Below are positions 61,042-64,000 of a stretch of 64,000 nt of DNA, one piece after another; the stretch's first letter is position 1, and each line of letters begins with the position of its first letter. The notes beneath the pieces were generated by a model. That model did not search any database. It worked only from the letters and a program-made list of their open reading frames with translations, and had not been told where the DNA came from. The position numbers were made by a program, and so were the translations under genes. The DNA lies in NCBI RefSeq assembly GCF_000001735.4, contig NC_003076.8, forward strand, positions 17,673,835-17,737,834, given 5' to 3'. The DNA is from Arabidopsis thaliana (taxonomy: Eukaryota > Streptophyta > Magnoliopsida > Brassicales > Brassicaceae).

Positions 61042-63838
61042 ATGGCTATGGCGAGTTTATATCGGCGATCTCTTCCTTCTCCTCCGGCCATTGACTTTTC
61101 TTCCGCCGAAGGCAAGGTACGTACGGATCAAGTTTCGATTTCATGGATTGCGATTATAAACTAGGTTTTTGGTTACGCGAATTTTTCTGTGGTTCTGATG
61201 AATCACGATCTCCAGACTCCAATCTCGATTTCGTTTTTGTTTTTGTCTTCAATACTCATGAGATCTTACAATTCGTTCAGAACTTGAATCAAACGCGTTT
61301 TGTAAAATTAGATACTGGATTTGGATTTGAATTGTGAAAACACATAATGTAGTCGTTGACAGTGATCATCACTTGTGAACCTTCTAAGGTCAGTGACAGT
61401 GATCACAGAGATCTGAATATATCTCCAAGTAATTTCAGTGATAGTGTTTCTGGAAGTAGTACGCTTGGTGGTTATATTTACTGGAGATGTACTTGTTAAT
61501 GTTAGCTGTGTTGATGTCTAAAAAGTATTTTTGATCATTTGTGGCAGCTAATCTTCAATGAAGCGCTTCAGAAAGGAACTATGGAAGGATTTTTCAGGTT
61601 GATTTCGTATTTTCAGACACAATCCGAACCTGCGTATTGTGGTTTGGCTAGTCTCTCAGTGGTGTTGAATGCTCTTTCTATCGATCCTGGACGTAAATGG
61701 AAAGGTATGCAAGATTGAAGCAAATTATGTCCACACTAAATAAATGATGGTTTTTTATAAAAAGTTTTCCTCTCTTCCAATAGGGCCTTGGAGGTGGTTT
61801 GATGAATCAATGTTGGATTGCTGCGAACCTCTGGAAGTAGTGAAGGAAAAAGGCATTTCATTTGGAAAAGTTGTCTGTTTGGCTCATTGTTCAGGAGCAA
61901 AAGTTGAGGCTTTCCGTACAAGTCAGAGCACCATTGATGATTTCCGCAAATTTGTCGTCAAATGCACGAGTTCTGAGAATTGTCATATGATCTCAACATA
62001 TCACCGAGGTGTATTTAAGCAGGTAAAGCATAACTTTGTACACACTGTTTTGCTAAGGCTCAGTCATATTTTCAAGTTTTAAAACGTCTGGTGGCTATAA
62101 TTGCAGACTGGGACTGGTCACTTTTCACCTATTGGTGGCTATAATGCTGAGAGAGATATGGCTTTGATTCTTGATGTTGCTCGTTTCAAGTATCCCCCTC
62201 ACTGGGTTCCTCTTAAACTTCTTTGGGAAGCCATGGACAGTATTGATCAGTCAACAGGGAAACGTAGAGGGTACATAATCTTTTCTTATCTTTCGCTTAG
62301 GTTCTTACTGTATCATGGATGTAATATTTCTATATAATATGGTCTGATTTTTTTCTGTGTTGTTCTCAGGTTCATGCTCATATCTAGACCACACAGAGAA
62401 CCCGGATTGCTCTATACTCTGGTATGTTCGATGCAATATAGGTTCTCTTTAAGTTTGCTAATATCTTTTTCTTCAATTTTGCTATTCTATTAATGCAATT
62501 TTCTCACTCACAATCTCTTCCACATGTATTGAATGAACTTGAGATCCTTATGAGCATTTTGGTAAGACAAAACTTGTGGATTGGTGATAATTTTGCTTTT
62601 ATATATCTATACCAGAGCTGCAAGGATGAAAGCTGGATCGAAATAGCCAAGTATTTGAAGGAAGATGTTCCTCGTCTTGTAAGTTCACAGCATGTAGATT
62701 CTGTGGAGAAAATCATATCAGTTGTGTTCAAGTCACTTCCATCAAATTTCAACCAATTCATCAGATGGGTGGCTGAGATCCGAATTACAGAGGACTCAAA
62801 CCAAAATCTCAGCGCAGAGGAGAAGTCTAGGCTGAAACTAAAGGTATCTTCAGGATAATTTTTCATAGAAACCTAAAGCTGCATGGAAACTGTTCTGTTG
62901 GTTTATGTGACACATGATTTTAATCATAACTTTAATCTACCGCAGCAATTGGTGCTGAAGGAAGTGCACGAAACTGAACTGTTCAAACACATCAATAAGT
63001 TCTTATCCACAGTGGGTTATGAAGACAGTCTGACTTATGCTGCTGCAAAGGCTTGTTGCCAAGGAGCTGAAATCTTATCCGGAAGCCCATCAAAAGAGTT
63101 TTGTTGTCGGGAAACTTGCGTGAAATGCATCAAAGGTATGTCGCCATGTCGATTCTTCAAATTTCTTATCATAGTTAAAAGTTTTGGTGTTAGATCAACT
63201 GTTAATTTTTTGTTTCCTATTAAGGTCCTGATGACTCTGAAGGCACGGTGGTGACTGGAGTTGTGGTGCGTGATGGGAATGAACAAAAGGTTGATCTGTT
63301 AGTGCCATCGACGCAAACTGAGTGTGAATGTGGTCCTGAAGCAACTTATCCAGCAGGAAACGATGTGTTCACTGCACTTCTATTGGCTTTACCTCCACAG
63401 ACATGGTCAGGGATCAAAGACCAAGCTCTTATGCATGAAATGAAGCAGCTCATTTCCATGGCTTCCCTCCCAACTTTGCTTCAAGAAGAGGTAACGCTTT
63501 TACCAATTCTATTTATCGGTAATCATCAAGAGTCACGGTTCTCTCTCTAGTGGAAAATGGGATCTTTGTACTTGAGATATATAAGTCTTTTGGAAAAGAA
63601 ACAAATAACTTAATCTAAGTTGAGATTGACAATGACTATTTTCGAGTTCATCCTTAGATATAGCTAAATCAAATGCCGAATCTAAATGAGTACTTGGTGA
63701 AATGAATCTGTGAAGCAGATGAGTAACGTGGTGAATTTGGTGTAAATGCAGGTATTGCATCTTCGACGGCAACTTCAGCTGCTAAAACGATGCCAAGAGA
63801 ACAAGGAAGAGGATGATCTCGCTGCTCCTGCCTATTAG
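61042..63838 (+). CDS. PCS1: Phytochelatin synthase 1
   Basis: Nine exons: 61042-61116, 61548-61704, 61784-62022, 62107-62270, 62370-62421, 62616-62843, 62946-63135, 63225-63490, 63752-63838; 485 residues. Starts [20 protein letters not shown]. The papain-like N domain (about 1-220) has the catalytic Cys56 in [11 protein letters not shown], His162 within [12 protein letters not shown] and the Asp in LILDVARF. The C-terminal domain has Cys pairs ([18 protein letters not shown]) thought to sense or bind metals. It makes phytochelatins from glutathione when Cd, Zn or As is bound; mutant cad1 is Cd-sensitive (AT5G44070). Cytosolic. Intact, with the 3' UTR running to the window end. Confidence 0.98.
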
Positions 63839-64000
63839 TTCATTGTCCCAAATCCTCTCTCTTCCCCATTTGAATCCCACGTTCTCAACACTTAATTGTT
63901 AGAAAGTCTCTTTATTCTCTGTACGATTCAAACTCTATTTGCAATGAGAGATATATGTAACTTGCATTCTATAAATTGTTAATCACAATAAGTTAAGAAT

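Noticed and set aside
60881..61159. Possible upstream frame overlapping the PCS1 start
   Set aside because: It begins at a GTG, and no ATG precedes the PCS1 start in the likely leader, so it is not a uORF.

Overview
The window is nuclear DNA of a dicot plant. Intron-rich genes with AT-rich introns and plant-only families (cellulose synthase, PDLP, phytochelatin synthase, MATE/DTX) show this, and I recognise the gene order as Arabidopsis thaliana chromosome 5, about AT5G43920 to AT5G44070. Locus names are from memory. Exon borders were read by eye from GT/AG (or GC/AG) sites and checked for reading phase. Summed lengths of several genes match sizes I remember: GSNOR1 379, SUVR2 717, CESA4 1049, PDLP1 303, PCS1 485 aa.

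Layout. 1-7 kb: two plus-strand WD40 genes, a WDS/WDR26-like one cut by the window edge and an AMBRA1-like one. 7.6-9.6 kb: a retroelement RNase H relic and FLS6, a flavonol synthase copy broken by a stop codon. 10.4-12.5 kb: GSNOR1. 12.9-17.8 kb: two minus-strand genes, a DUF946/VPS62-like protein and a G3BP-like NTF2-RRM protein. 18.4-22.6 kb: another RNase H relic, TOM9-2 (plus), and PDLP1 (minus). 24.6-27.9 kb: SUVR2 (plus). 28.4-35.4 kb: minus-strand xi-class GST, a small basic plant protein, and a FANCF-like gene. 38.6-45.7 kb: a VSP-like HAD acid phosphatase and CESA4 (plus). 46.1-47.5 kb: an acidic plant protein with a Cys-rich N terminus (minus). 48.6-52.4 kb: a MATE transporter (plus). 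52.4-57.4 kb: gene-poor DNA with a Helitron 3' end. 57.4-57.8 kb: a small intronless plant gene. 61.0-63.8 kb: PCS1 (plus).

These are independently transcribed plant genes, not an operon or pathway cluster. GSNOR1, the xi-GST and PCS1 all use glutathione, but they are spread over 53 kb and I take this as coincidence. I found no previously undescribed multi-gene system. The points most worth a second look are two likely GC-AG introns, the FLS6 stop codon, a tandem duplication inside the GST intron that carries relic exon ends, several local tandem duplications between genes, stop-free introns with lengths divisible by three in the MATE gene, and an in-frame upstream start in SUVR2.
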